Assembly: GCA_031835245.1 (NCBI GenBank) | Contig: JAVKOQ010000556.1 | Location: 1-27,831 of the forward strand | DNA: 27,831 nucleotides | Reading direction: 5' to 3' | Source of the DNA: Balamuthia mandrillaris | Lineage: Eukaryota > Discosea > Longamoebia > Balamuthiidae | Shown: one piece after another, positions 1 to 10,990 of the stretch | Position numbering within the stretch: position 1 is the first letter of the stretch | Layout of the letters: the number at the start of each line of letters is the position of its first letter | Notes under the pieces: model-generated | Told to the model about the DNA's origin: nothing | The model's input: only the letters and a program-made list of their open reading frames with translations | Database searches by the model: none | Position numbers and translations under genes: made by a program

Positions 1-1976
1 GGAACAAAGACTTGCGATGGAGTCGAGCAATGACCTCCTTCAAGTTGGTGAAGGCGGCCATGACAGATGATTGCTTCTGGAGTGCTTTGGAGGAGTGCTG
101 GTGTTCGTCAACCCGTTCTTGGAGCCAAAGAGAATGGCATGAAAGAAAGCGTTCCCTGTCTTGTGTAGCATAACGCAAGTAGCTTTATCAGAGTTAAAGA
201 AAACAAAGAACAACGCGAACAAGAACTAAAAAACACAAAGAAAAAGGATACGAAACAAAGTAGTTCAAGAAGCAGGTCTCGTTTGAAATGAGAAAATCTA
301 ATAGCGTGGAATGATCATAGCCAAGTTCTGCCAACAGATCAAAGAACAGGAAATGTGGCTCCATTTCCTGTTGTAGAAGATTCAGCAACTTAACGTCTCT
401 TTCGTTATGTACAAGTTCACCATGGAAGAGCCTTATATTTTGTTAGTTGGCACATTGAAGAAGAAGCAAATCAATATAAGAAAGTAAAGAATGAGTAAAA
501 TAAAAATACTCACCGAACCACCGAACATAGAGCTAACGAACAATGTAACACTTCCATTAGAGCGTCATCTTGCTCAATGAACATTTGCAGCAGCTTTTGT
601 CTGAGAAGTGGTTTCGGTCCTTCAAGAGAAGCTGTTTGTTTCAAATTCAAAGGTTAGTCTAAGATTCAAAAGAGTAAAGCCAAACAGCTACCTGAAAGCG
701 ATTGAAGAAGATCAGTTAACATGGAACAAATGTTGACTCTTCTTCTTTGTACTTCTTTTTGCCTTGTCTCCTCTAACATTCGTTTATCGCGTTGAAGGTA
801 GGTAGTGAACAGCTGCAAGCTTTTCAACAGAACCAACAGTATGTTTCGTTGCAAAAGTTTTATCGTGTCTATGTCTAATGATCCCGTGAGGAAGAAAGAT
901 AGTGCGCTGCTTGTTTCTCGTGTTGGAGTATGAGACTCTTTGAACAAGGGAGAATTATGCCGTAAGATTTGAAGATAGATATCTATCTTTAAAGTGACGA
1001 TAGCATCAGCGAAGGGAGAGCATCGAACAAGACCAAGAAGGAGCATGAAAGAAGGAGAATGTTACTAATTACCAGTTTGAGTCCGTATGCAGCATGAATA
1101 GAATAATACTGTTGTTGTTGTTGTTGGCCACTGTTCAATAACCATGAAAACAGCGAATACAATAACTTGAGGGTAGATCGTAGAACAGAAGAACTGGTTT
1201 CCAGCGAAAAGCTCTGTATTGAACTCACAAACTAAGACAAACAATCAGCTCTCAATGGAGAAAGAATGTGGAAAAATAAACGAACCTCTTCACTACAGCA
1301 AAAAGAAAAGAATGGGAGCAATAATGTCGATACCCGTTTGTCATCTTTATGCAAGTTTTCTTCCTCCATTTCATCTTCTTGCAACAATCTAGTGTTGAAC
1401 TTGAGTAGTTGAATAACTAAACCCAAAAGTGATACTGCCTGTTCATAGCTATCCTGTTCAACAGGATATGTTAAAAGAAGAGAAGAAAGAAGCAAGAAGA
1501 AAAGAATAAAGAATAAAGAATAAAGAACAATGAAGAAGACGAGGAATGAAGAACGAACAGGAATAACGAGAAGATAAGAGTAAAAACCTGAAGGAGAAAC
1601 GGCTGAAGCAAGTCATGAACCCTGTCTGCAATCATACGCAGCAACACCACAGCCAAGACTTCATTTTTGTCCTCCTCATCGCCTTCCTCACCGGAGGACC
1701 CTTCTTCGTCTTCATTCTCTCTCTTCCTTACCTCCTTCAGCAACTTGTGAAAGAAATGGATCGCATCGAGGTTCAATTGTTGTGTTGTCATGAACAGTCC
1801 ATCCAACAAATACCGTAAAGACTGTTGGCTTTGGGAAGAAGAACCAAATGAAGCGGGTGTTATCAGTAGGACAGCTTTTAGGGCGTTTCCAGCAGCATAG
1901 CTCACCATCCTGTTTTCATTCGTCACCTTATCCACCTGTTTTTTTTTTAAAAAAAATATAGCATTGTTCCACAGAG

Positions 1977-2024
<48 letters not shown>

Positions 2025-2704
2025 TAAGAGCAGAGCAGAGCAGAGAGCAGAGCAGAGAGGAGAGAGAGAACAAAGAGCAGAGAGCAGAGAGCAGAGAGCA
2101 GAGAGCAGAGAGCAGAGAGCAGAGAGCAGAGAGCAGAGAGCAGAGAGCGGAGAGCAGAGAGCAGAGCAGAGAGCAGAGAGCAGAGAGCAGAGAGCAGAGA
2201 GCAGAGAGCAGAGAGCAGAGAGCAGAGAGCAGAGAGCAGAGAGCAGAGATCCAAGACGTGACTAAAGAAAAAAAATACCAGCGATGTCAATAACCGTTCG
2301 TCTTGAAGCAACGACTTTTGTAACCACAGTGCCGCAGGAGAATGGTTTTCGTAAGCTCTCAAAGAGAAAACCTTCTGGATGAGAGACAGCCTCCACAACA
2401 ACCTCAACAGCCGCTCCTCCGCATCATCGCCCTCCTTTCGGTCCTCCTCCTCCCCAAGCAGCACCTCTCGGGCGCTCCAGGCGTTCCTCTTTGCCTCTTC
2501 CTCCTCGCCGGGACTGTCCGTGCCGCGTTGCCAATCATTTATCCATCCCTCCACCCGCTGCAACCCCGAACCCCTCCCCATCCACCCTCCCTCCGGCAGC
2601 AGCAGGTTCTCCTCTTCCCATGATGAGGCTGGAGGAGGAGGAGGAGAGGGCTCCTCCATTCTCTTCCTTCCCAGCCAATGCCTCGCCAAGTTTCCGCTCT
2701 GCAC
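1..2704 (-). CDS. LINS1: Lines homologue (LINS1-like), 3' end cut by window edge
   Basis: Eight exons fit in phase: 2704-2279, 1935-1588, 1453-1286, 1231-1073, 986-692, 631-514, 431-252 and 182-1, about 625 residues before the window ends. The signature is near the C-terminus: DHSTLLDFLISNETCFLNYF, a segment I recognise from the C-terminal domain of animal and plant Lines proteins, followed by VIARLHRKSLF, which resembles the usual end of the family. Helical leucine-rich stretches upstream (for example SYAAGNALKAVLLI) fit the N-terminal Lines domain. Human LINS1 is about 757 residues, so little should be missing. Its molecular role is poorly known; Drosophila lines acts in segment patterning and Wnt-type signalling. 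The N-terminus is acidic and Pro-rich. Met 2704 is the longest start; Met 2659 is an alternative. The donor at 1285 (GTTCGT) is the weakest boundary. Confidence 0.82.
1981..2250. repeat. (AG)n microsatellite plus AGAGAGC minisatellite in Lines intron 1
   Basis: A 42-nt (AG)n run at 1981-2022 is followed by about 220 nt of a 7-bp unit (AGAGAGC, with a few AGAGC variants). Both lie inside the 343-nt intron 2278-1936. On the sense (minus) strand the array is pure pyrimidine/G, CTCTCTG repeated. Long frames through it are artefacts. Confidence 0.95.
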
Positions 2705-2915
2705 ACGTCACCTCAGCTCGTACTACGGATTTCCAAAAGCGCAAGGGAAACGAGAAAATATTGCCCGCTTTTGCGGTGTCCTTTGTCTGGGAACAGAGCA
2801 AAGACTGTGCGGTACCGTTTCCCCAAGCGGGGTGCATTAAAAAATATTGCCGAGGACGATTAAAAAAGAAGCTTCGCCTGCAGAACCACCACCACCACCA
2901 CCACCACCAACAAAG
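2705..2915. promoter_or_regulatory. Divergent promoter, Lines homologue / Mpo1-like gene
   Basis: About 210 bp separate the two start codons, so both genes must share or overlap promoters. A (CAC)n tract at about 2885-2908 lies directly upstream of the plus-strand ATG, probably in its 5' leader. I see no clear TATA box. Confidence 0.5.
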
Positions 2916-3939
2916 ATGCCCAACCTGGAGAAAGAGATCGGGTTTTATGCCCAGTACCACAACAACCCCATGTACGTTTTCCATTCTTCTGTTTCTACTT
3001 TCTTTTTTTGACTGTTTTTTTTTTGTTCATTTTTTTTTTGGAATATAGTAATCAATGGATTCACATCATCGGTGTGCCGATCATCATGTTCACCGTTTTG
3101 GTGTGGCTGCAAAGTCCGCCTCCCTTCATGGCGGTGGATATCTCCCAAGGCATGCTGGCCTACGGTCCTTGGCATGTGAACGCAGCCCTGGGCGTCAGCC
3201 TCGCCTACCTCCTGTTCTTCATCTACTTGGAGCCTTTCGCCAGCGTACGCCCCTTATTTTCCCACTTTTTTTCCCCCCTTTGCTTTCTCTCATCTTCTTT
3301 TCTTTTTCTCTTGAACTTTTTTGTTGATGGAATAAATCACTTGCAGGTTTTGTATGCACCAGTTGTGTTGGGCATTTGCTACGCTTCTGAGGTCTTTGCG
3401 GCCAATGTGGAGAACGCCAACATGATCGCTCTTGGCCTTCATGTTCTTGCCTGGGTTGCTCAGGTAATAATTCTCGCTTTCTCTTTCTCTTCCTCTTTCA
3501 TCGTTTCGCTTTCTCTTCTCTTTCGTCGTTACTCTATATTCTCTTTCTCTATATTCTCTTTCTCTTTCTCTTCCTTGAACATGCATTGCTTGTTTTGTTC
3601 TCGTTATAACTTTTGTTGTTTGGCAATTAAGTTTATTGGCCACGGTGTTGCTGAGAAAAGAGCTCCTGCTTTATTAGACAGTGTAGCACAAGGTTTGTTC
3701 TTCTTCTCCATTTGTTTTTCGCTTTTCTTGCTTCTGCCACTTATTGTTCTTCTTTTTCTTCTGGCTTGCTTCTTTCTTTTGCAGCATTCTTGATGGCCCC
3801 ATTGTTTGTGTGGTTGGAGGTGCTGTTCAAGCTTGGTTACAGGAAGGACTTGGCTCAACGCATCAAGACCAACGCCGAGAAGGACATTGCGAAATGGAAG
3901 CAAAGCAAGAGCAACACCACCGTAAAGAAAGTCAAGTAA
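2916..3939 (+). CDS. MPO1: Mpo1/DUF962-like ER membrane 2-hydroxy fatty acid dioxygenase
   Basis: Five exons (2916-2971, 3049-3244, 3347-3463, 3632-3692, 3785-3939) give 194 residues, close to yeast Mpo1 (YGL010w). Family marks are visible: GFYAQYHNNPINQWIHIIGV near the N-terminus with His15 and His24, and QFIGHGVAEKRAPAL around residues 123-137, the GHxxxEKRxPA signature. Four hydrophobic segments fit a multi-pass ER protein. In yeast, Mpo1 is an Fe(II)-dependent dioxygenase that shortens 2-hydroxy fatty acids by one carbon in phytosphingosine breakdown; that role is inferred here from family membership. The C-terminus is a basic, soluble tail. All introns are 68-168 nt and T-rich, two starting GTACGY. 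It is transcribed away from the Lines homologue and converges on the hydrolase gene. Confidence 0.9.
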
Positions 3940-4208
3940 ACGCAAGGACTTTTTCGTGAAAGTAAAAATAGTGATAACGCTTGGGTAAGTTTCCCAATTG
4001 AAAATGGCCCAGAGCCAACGATTGGCCTTGGGTTAGCTAAAAACCTGTGCTCATATACCCTCTCTTCTTTTTTTCTTTTCCTCTCTCCTTCTGTTTCTCT
4101 TGAGTGAGGGACGCGTGTGATAAAACCAAACCCGCTGTGTACCACCGATGAAGCTATCAAACTTGCTGCAATGCAAAAAAGCTTATCACATAAGCGTTAG
4201 AAGGCCAT
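3940..4208. other. Convergent intergenic region, no gene seen
   Basis: These 269 bp hold the 3' ends of two convergent genes. I see no conserved frame or RNA gene. Confidence 0.6.
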
Positions 4209-5206
4209 TTAATTCGTTTGCAAGTGAGAAGAATCCGTTTCTCCTTGATTGGAGAGGTGTTGCTGCGTAGGCACCTGAGTGATGCTGAACCTCTTCTCAG
4301 AAAACGTTTTGGGCAGTTGTTGCTGTCGTCGGTTGAGCGGAACAGGGAGACTGTCGATGACGTTGAAGGAGAACCTCCGTTTGAGGGGCGATTGCAGGAT
4401 GGGCTGCATGCTTTGAAGCTTGTTCTTCACTTCGGTCTCTTCCTCTCTTTCCATGCGCTTTCTCTCTTGGTTGTGTCTCTCTTTCTCCTCTCGGATCTCT
4501 TTCACCTTCTCTTCCATTCCTTTGCGAATGGCTTGTTCGCCTTCTTGTTCTTCCTCGTCATTCTTTCCTTCCTCCTCTTCTTCTCCTTCTCCAACTTTCT
4601 CCTTCCTTCTTTCCTTTGCGTTCTCGTTTTCAAGTAGTTGTTGTTCTTCTTCCTCTTTTCTTTGTCGCTGTACATCTCGAGCTTCTTCCGCGATAACTTC
4701 CTCTGTAGTTGGCGTTACACCAGCAGTCGAAACAGAGGAAGACAGCAAAGAAGAAGAACGAGGACGCGGCGAGGGAGGCACCTCCGAATGGAAATACTTG
4801 TTAAGAAAAGCGTGCACTCTGACGCCATACTCCACCGGGTCTTTGTCATAAAGAGCGCAATGCCAGGCATCCTTAGCGAGCCACAAGTCTCGCGGCTCTT
4901 TAGCATTGGCGTAAATGAGCTCAGAGTGTTGAGGTGGTACGAGATCGTCAGAAGTGCCGTGCATCAGCAATAGCGGGCGAGGAGATAGCTTGCTCACACA
5001 GAGGTAGGGTCTCTCGTAGCCCTTGGTGAGAGCGCCTATGCGGATGAGAAAGATGAGGGCCACTAGCTTGTAGAAGGGCATGATGAAGATTGAGTTGCTA
5101 GTTTTGGGAGCATATACGCTCAACATCTTTTTCAAATGGAATATGGCAAATTCCTCTGTAATAAACAGCAATGTAAGAAAGAGAAAGGGCAAGAACGATA
5201 ACATAA

Positions 5207-5243
<37 letters not shown>

Positions 5244-6784
5244 AAGAAATGTCTAACAAACCAGCACAAGCAACAGGATTCTCAGCAATAACCGCGTCGA
5301 TACGATTATCAGGATCAGAGGCAGCAGCCATGATAACGCTGGACCCTCCTACTGAAGTACCAAACACAACGATGCGGCGAAAGCCTTTTTGCTCCTTCAT
5401 CCATTTTACGGCAGCATGAACGTCATGCTGCTCTCTGATGCCATAGGAGAAGCCACGAGTGGTACTATCACTGGTGCCGTGCTCGCTAAAGTCAAAGAGA
5501 AGCATGCCATAACCTTGCTTATAGAAAAGAGGCACGTGACGAAGAAAAGCTCTTCTGTCTCTGCCTCCTCCGTGAACAAAGACGATGCCTAGGGATCCGG
5601 AGGAGGTTGCGGATTTGTCTTTACTCGCCCCGTCTTCTGCTTTTGGTGTTGTGACAGAGGAGGTAGGAGCAGCCCCGATGAACCATCCGCGAAGTGTACA
5701 GTTGTTCTTTTCGGAGAAGAACTCTACGTCGTCATAATCGAGACCCAAATCATACTAATCATTGATAACAGTGATGAGCAGAGACATAAAGGACAGAAAT
5801 AACTCAAACAGAGAGAAGAGGAAATTACCTTGGGGTTGTGACAGATGCCTTGCCAATAGGCAGGTATCTGTTGGTCAGTAAGACCTTCTTCTGGTTTGGT
5901 GGGTATGTACCATGGCGGTCGGATAGCAATTTCCGTTATAATCCAAGCTGCATTGTGCCATTCATGCAAGCCAAAATCATGATTAACGATAGAAGAGAAG
6001 AGAATAAGAAGAGAGAAGAAGAAGAGAAGAAGAGAAGAAGAAGAAGAGCAAAAAGAGACAGAGAAGCAAAAAGAGAAGAGCGCGAGAAAGCGAGCAAAAC
6101 AAGAAGAGAAGGTGACGTACCAACAAGAACAGCAAAATAGCACAATATAAACAAGAGATACATGAACTGGAACCACGAAGAAAAGAAAAACAGAAGCGCG
6201 TACAGAAACACCGGGAAGAACGGCATCAACACCACCATCACCACCTTGAAGCTCAATGGCGTCTTCGGCATGGAGTCATCCGGCTCCATCTTGTTCTCGC
6301 TCACCAGCTTTTGTCCCGTCACCGGGTCAAACTCCACCTCCTCATCGCCTTGGTTTCTCTGCAGAGCCCCGCCGCCTCTTCTGCCAAACAGCGAAGGCCT
6401 CCGGCCAAACAGCGAGCCCCTCCGGCCCTCCCCCAGGCCAGCCCACGAGGCAGAGTTCTGCAGCAGCAGGGCAGGGATGCGCCGCAGCTCCTGGATGTAG
6501 TGGTGCTTGTCGCGGAGCTTGCCCGGCAGCGTGGCCACAAAGTTCTCAAAGCGGCGGAGGCGCGACTCGTACTCTTTGAGGTCCCCTATGCTGCGGCTGC
6601 GGCGGGAGCGAAAGGCAAAGGAGCGGTCTTCTGAAGAAGGCTTTGTTGATGAGGAGGAGGAGGTAGTGGCAGTGGTGGAGGGGGAGGATTCGTCTTCTGT
6701 GGAGGAAGAAGAAGAAGCATCGTCGATAGGTTCTTCGGAGGAAGGAGAACGACGTTTCGATTGGACGGTTGTTGTTGTTTGCAT
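4209..6784 (-). CDS. Alpha/beta hydrolase with N-terminal membrane segment and charged C-terminal coiled coil
   Basis: Four exons (6784-6121, 5947-5829, 5754-5262, 5155-4209) give about 740 residues. Residues 1-170 are Ser/Thr/Arg-rich; about 175-222 is very hydrophobic (FKVVMVVLMPFFPVFLYALL), one or two membrane passes. The hydrolase fold spans about 265-540: oxyanion region VFVHGGG, nucleophile elbow GTSVGG (Ser395), acid in HGTSDDLVPP (Asp495 or 496) and WHCALYD (His524), a complete Ser-Asp-His triad. Residues 540-690 are Glu/Lys-rich coiled coil, followed by a basic, polar tail. The fold resembles serine aminopeptidase S33-like or ABHD lipases, so a membrane-bound esterase or lipase is likely; the substrate cannot be told. 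Met 6784 was chosen; an in-frame Met at 6853 would add 23 residues. Intron 3 holds a (TC)n run. Confidence 0.85.
5209..5240. repeat. (AG)n microsatellite in hydrolase intron 3
   Basis: Thirty-two nt of perfect AG dinucleotide lie inside the 106-nt intron 5261-5156, reading (TC)n on the sense strand of the gene. Confidence 0.95.
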
Positions 6785-7845
6785 TTTTCTTTTTTTGCAC
6801 TCTATGAAAAGTTGGTCCCACCCACTTCTCGTATGCACACAGGACAGGTGCACCCAACCACCTTTTCGCTTTCGGTCTACCCACTACAGCTCCGTTGAAG
6901 AACGAAGAGTGGTTAGCAAGCGTGCGTGCGTGCGCTCTCTCTCTTTTGTTGGCTCTCTCTCCTCTGCACGTACGTACCAAAAAGTTTTTTTTTTGAACAG
7001 AAACGAGTTTCAAGAGCTCCTCCTTCAAAATCAGAGTATTTAAAATAAAAACAAGGGAGGACGAGGACGAGGAGGAGTTTTCCTCCGATGCTTTACGTTT
7101 TCTTCTCCTGTTTTCCCTCTCTTCTTCTTGGGCGCCGGCTTGCTTTTGTGTCGACAATTACCGATTTTGGCGAATTTTAGGCGAATTTGAATTTCTCCGG
7201 TTTTCACGATTTGGAAAATTTCAATGATTAAATTTCCGGAAGCTGGATCTGATCTGGGGTCGCATTCCAGCGGTGCAAGGAAGCTTTTGCGGATGGTGAG
7301 GAACTTGCCCTTGACGGTGTCGCACGGACAGGGATGACGTCAGATGATATGAGAAAGATACGTGAAGATATATGACGTCAGCTAAAAATTGGACATCGAT
7401 AAGAGGCTTTTTCTCCGCCAGATTCCACAAGAAAAAGGAAAGGCCAGAGATACAGCGCGACCTCACCACCCGTTTGGTCTCCCGCTAGTTTTTCTGAGAA
7501 GTGGCAAGCAAGGGCATTCAGTCTCGTGTTTTTCCATGTTGGTCTTCCCAAAACGAAAACTCGAGATAACGAGAACGGGCAGTCTGTCCCGGAGTGAACG
7601 CACGAAGCGACACACACAAATTGCTTTTTTTGAACGCTAATACTATATCCCTCTTCCGTCATTCCTCCGGTGGAAAAGGGCGACCCAGCAAAAGACACAG
7701 ACAATTAGGAAGTTATAGTTGAGCTTCATTTTTCTTTGTTTTGCAAACCACACTAGGTGATCCCCAACGGTCGAAACACAACAGGAGACAACAACAACAA
7801 CAACAACAAGAAAAAAAAGTTTACCTGTTGTGTTGGCAAAGAGGA
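6785..7845. promoter_or_regulatory. Long divergent intergenic region, hydrolase / RasGAP genes
   Basis: This is the longest gene-free stretch (1061 bp). It holds CGTGCGTGCG and CT runs near 6930-6960, a GTCGAC site at 7150, two related GGCGAATTT elements at about 7166-7190, and a pair of TGACGTCA sites listed separately. Short frames here (for example 7378-7704 minus, 7389-7640 plus) have no family resemblance and lack flanking splice support, so I do not call a gene. Confidence 0.5.
7335..7380. promoter_or_regulatory. Pair of TGACGTCA (CRE/ATF) palindromes
   Basis: Two perfect 8-bp palindromes TGACGTCA lie at 7335-7342 and 7373-7380, with starts 38 bp apart. This is the consensus bound by CREB/ATF-type bZIP factors. 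They lie about 470 bp upstream of the RasGAP ATG and 550 bp upstream of the hydrolase ATG. Factor identity and target gene are inferred. Confidence 0.55.
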
Positions 7846-9180
7846 ATGGAGAAGCTCATTCGAGGTGGCAGCAAAAACGGAGCTCCCCACGAAAAGAAGG
7901 ACAAGCAGCAGCAGCAGCAACAAGAACAGCAACAAGAGCAGCATTCGCACTCCCACCACCTTCAACTCCCTTCTCACTCTCAACATCACAAACACCGAAA
8001 ACACCACAAAGAGAAGAAGCAAGCCCGCAAAAAAGAGAATGAACAGAACAAGAAGAAGCAGAAAAAGACGGTGAAGGAGGACACCGCCCTCACCCACTCG
8101 GAGTTTGTGCGCCTCTCCGCGCCGGTCACCAAACAGGGACGGCTTAGCACCAAAAACTTTTGGGGGCGTTGGAAGGAGGGTTGGTTCGTGCTGAAGCTGA
8201 ACTATCTCGCTGAGTACAAGTATGAAGGCGTACGTTTAGCCTACACTCCCGGCACCCTTTCCTCCTCTCTTTCCTCTTTCTTTTTTGTGCTCTTCTTTGT
8301 TCCGACTCACTTTTGAATGCTGTAACGATGGGATGATATAGGCCGCCAAACCTGTCAAGATTATGGATGTGAGTCACGTTATCATACGGCAGGCTGAGTC
8401 ACTCACCGGAAGACCTTTTTCATTTAGTCTCGCCAGAACTGGTTCTCCTTTTTGCTTTTCTCTCTTTTCGCACTGACCTCTCCTCACTTTCTCCTGTGCT
8501 CTCTTCTCTCTCTTTTTCTTCTCTTCTCTTCCTGCTCTATTGTGCTCGTTATTTCTTGTTCTCACTTCACTCACGTTCTTCCGCTTTTTCTGTTGTCTCT
8601 TTTCTTGTAGTTTACTTCTTTCTTTCTTCAGACGCTAACATGTGTATGCCTTTATGTTACAGTGACAAAGGGACACAAAAAATCCAAAGACATGTTCTTC
8701 CTGCAAGCCCAAGACAACAAGGAAATGAACGACTGGATAACGCTGCTCTGTGAACAGTCGCGCGAGGGCCAAGCGGGAGCTTCCTGGCAAACCACACAAG
8801 AGAACATTGACAACTTCTCTCTGCAAAAGCATGACGTCGTTGTGGTTACTGATCAACGTGGCGTACGTTATCTTGTCTCCTGTTCTCGCTGTCGGTCTCT
8901 TGCTTAGCGTTGTCTCTCTGCCTCGTTATAACAGACCGTATTGGGTGTCAGTACGGGCTTTGATAAGTTTTATGGTTACACCAAAGAGGAGATAGTGGGC
9001 CAAAGCGTTTCCGTCTTGATGGAAAGTCACATGGCTCAGATGCACCACAAATTCATGACAAGGTATTGCCTTTTTCTCTTCACTTCTCCTACCTTGCTCT
9101 CGGCTTTTTGTAACTTTGATATTATTTCTTTCTTGTCGTGTCTTTCTTTATTGTCGTTTCTTTCTTTCTTTATTGTCGTT

Positions 9181-9252
<72 letters not shown>

Positions 9253-10913
9253 TCGTTTCTTTCTTTCTTTCTTGTCGTTTCTTTCTTTCTTTCGTGCTTC
9301 CCTCTTCTTCTGTAAAGATATGAGCAATCGAGAGAAAAGAGGTTGATAGGCAAACCGCGTCCGCTACGAGCAAGGCGGAAGGACGGCAGCGTCACCACCA
9401 TCGAACTCATTTTGACGGAAGTGTTCGAAGGAGAGGAATGTCGTTTCGTGGCCATCATGCGTCCCTACCGCCTCGAGGATTCTACCACCAGTGATGAAGC
9501 CACCAGCGAGACGACGTACTTGAGTGATGACGAGGAGGAAGATGCTGGTATTTATTTACTTACTCTTTGGCTTATTCAATCCCTTTTTAAATAGTTTGTT
9601 TTTCCTCACATCATAGCAGAAGTAGAAGATCAAACAAAGACGTTGAGCAGGAAGCTCTATCGCTGTGAGAAAACAAACCTCATCATGAAAGACATGCTCT
9701 TTGGGGAATCTCTCCAAAAACTCAACAAAGACGTTCACTCTTGGTACCAACAAACAAAGAGCAACAATAAGTCCTCTTCCTCGTCATCTTCATCTGTAGT
9801 GGATCAACCCTTATCTCCTCGTCTTCGTCCTTCTTCCAACTTGAAGAACTATGACTACATTTCCTACACGAAGAAGCTCATCTCGCAAGAAATCAAAGAG
9901 ACCTCCTCCGTGAGTCTGCTCTTCCGTGCGGACAGCAGCGTGACCCGCCTCCTGGGCCACCTCAATATGATCTTTGGGTTGGAGTACTTGGAACTGGCCA
10001 TCGGCAAAGAGATCCGTTCCATCCTTCATGTGAACGTTGCTCCTGGAACACAAACAAACCAATACGCCCATCACCCGCATCATCAGCACGTTGTTGTAAG
10101 TGGAGGGGGTTCATGTCCTGTTATTCATCATCTGCCCTCTGCACCTTCGAGGGACAACCATCACCATGCTTTGCCAGCTTCTGCTTCAAAAGACAGCAAA
10201 GAAGGAGCAACGCACCAGAGAACCAAGTGCAATAATCTGGCAGTCATATCGGTGGAGATGGCAAAGAAGATTGTAAAGCTCAGCAAAACCATCCTTGGAG
10301 CTATTCTGAAATCGGAACCGCAGTGTCCAAGGTTTGTTATGTTCTGCATTCTTCACTCGTCATGCTTCATACCTCATTCCATTCTTTTTTTCTTTTCTTT
10401 TCTGTTGGGTCTTCCATTCTTAACAATTCTGTTTCAAATGAACGATAGGGAAATACGTGAGTTGGCGGCACACCTTCGCCATAAAACCCAAAAGAAGTTC
10501 CCAGAGTTGGACCTGCGAGTGAGCGTGGGCGGCTATCTCTTCCTTCGCTTCTTCTGTCCGGCGATCGTTTCTCCACAGTACTTTGGCTTGGTGGCAGAGG
10601 AGGACTATGCCATTGGCTCTCCTGAGGCCCAAAACTTGATCGGTGTTTCGAAGGTACGTCTTCATGTTCTTGTGCCTACTCTTGCTTCTTGCTTTGCTTC
10701 TTGCTGACACCACAACGAAACGAACAGCTTTTACAACAACTGATAAACACAGATGAGGACACCACACCGTTATCTTTGAAGGAACTGGCAGTCTTCATCT
10801 CCACCAAAAGCCCTTTAGTTCACTCCTTCCTGGATCATCTTTCCTCTCCGCAAGACTCTTTAGGAACACGCAGCCGAAGCAACAGTCGCAGCGCTGAAAG
10901 CACCTCTTCTTAA
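7846..10913 (+). CDS. PH-PAS-RasGAP signalling protein
   Basis: Eight exons (7846-8229, 8342-8368, 8632-8862, 8935-9062, 9318-9547, 9617-10331, 10449-10653, 10728-10913) give about 701 residues. Residues 1-80 are Gln/His/Lys-rich. A PH domain spans about 88-200 (FWGRWKEGWFVLK ... MNDWITLL). A PAS domain spans about 205-315 (VVVVTDQRGTVLGVSTGF, FYGYTKEEIVGQSVSVLM, then RRKDGSVTTIELILTEV), of the FixL-like sensory type. A RasGAP catalytic domain spans about 395-650: LLFRADS carries the probable arginine finger (Arg437) and GGYLFLRFFCPAIVSPQYFG is the FLR block. Ras-GTP hydrolysis at membranes is the inferred role. A His/Ser-rich insert separates the GAP halves. Exon 2 is only 27 nt. Exon 6 has a tandem TAGCAG acceptor. 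Start 7846 is the first ATG of the frame. Confidence 0.87.
9121..9294. repeat. (TTTC)n microsatellite in RasGAP intron 4
   Basis: A clean tetranucleotide run at about 9179-9254 has degenerate TTTC/TTGTCG flanks. It fills most of the 255-nt intron 9063-9317, and the pyrimidine strand is the sense strand. Confidence 0.95.
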
Positions 10914-10990
10914 CTCACTTTTTTTTCTCTTTATTTTTTTTTTAAATTGTTTTAAGCATTACAGTAAAAGTTGTTAGACATTTTTTTGTT
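10914..10990. other. Short convergent intergenic spacer
   Basis: Only 77 bp of T-rich DNA separate the stop codons of the RasGAP and BTB genes, so their 3' untranslated regions probably overlap. Confidence 0.7.

Noticed and set aside
1287-1340. A 41-nt intron (GTATCG ... GCTGTAG) within the third Lines exon
   Set aside because: The acceptor looks good, but the intron would be shorter than any other here and leave a 7-nt exon; reading through keeps the frame.
2491-3048. Plus-strand 185-codon frame with a His run
   Set aside because: It is antisense to Lines exon 1 and then reads the CAC tract of the 5' leader in the wrong frame for the Mpo1-like protein.
7741-7845. N-terminal extension of the RasGAP protein
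   Set aside because: The extension has no ATG (it opens with TTG). The first ATG in frame is 7846, in fair context.
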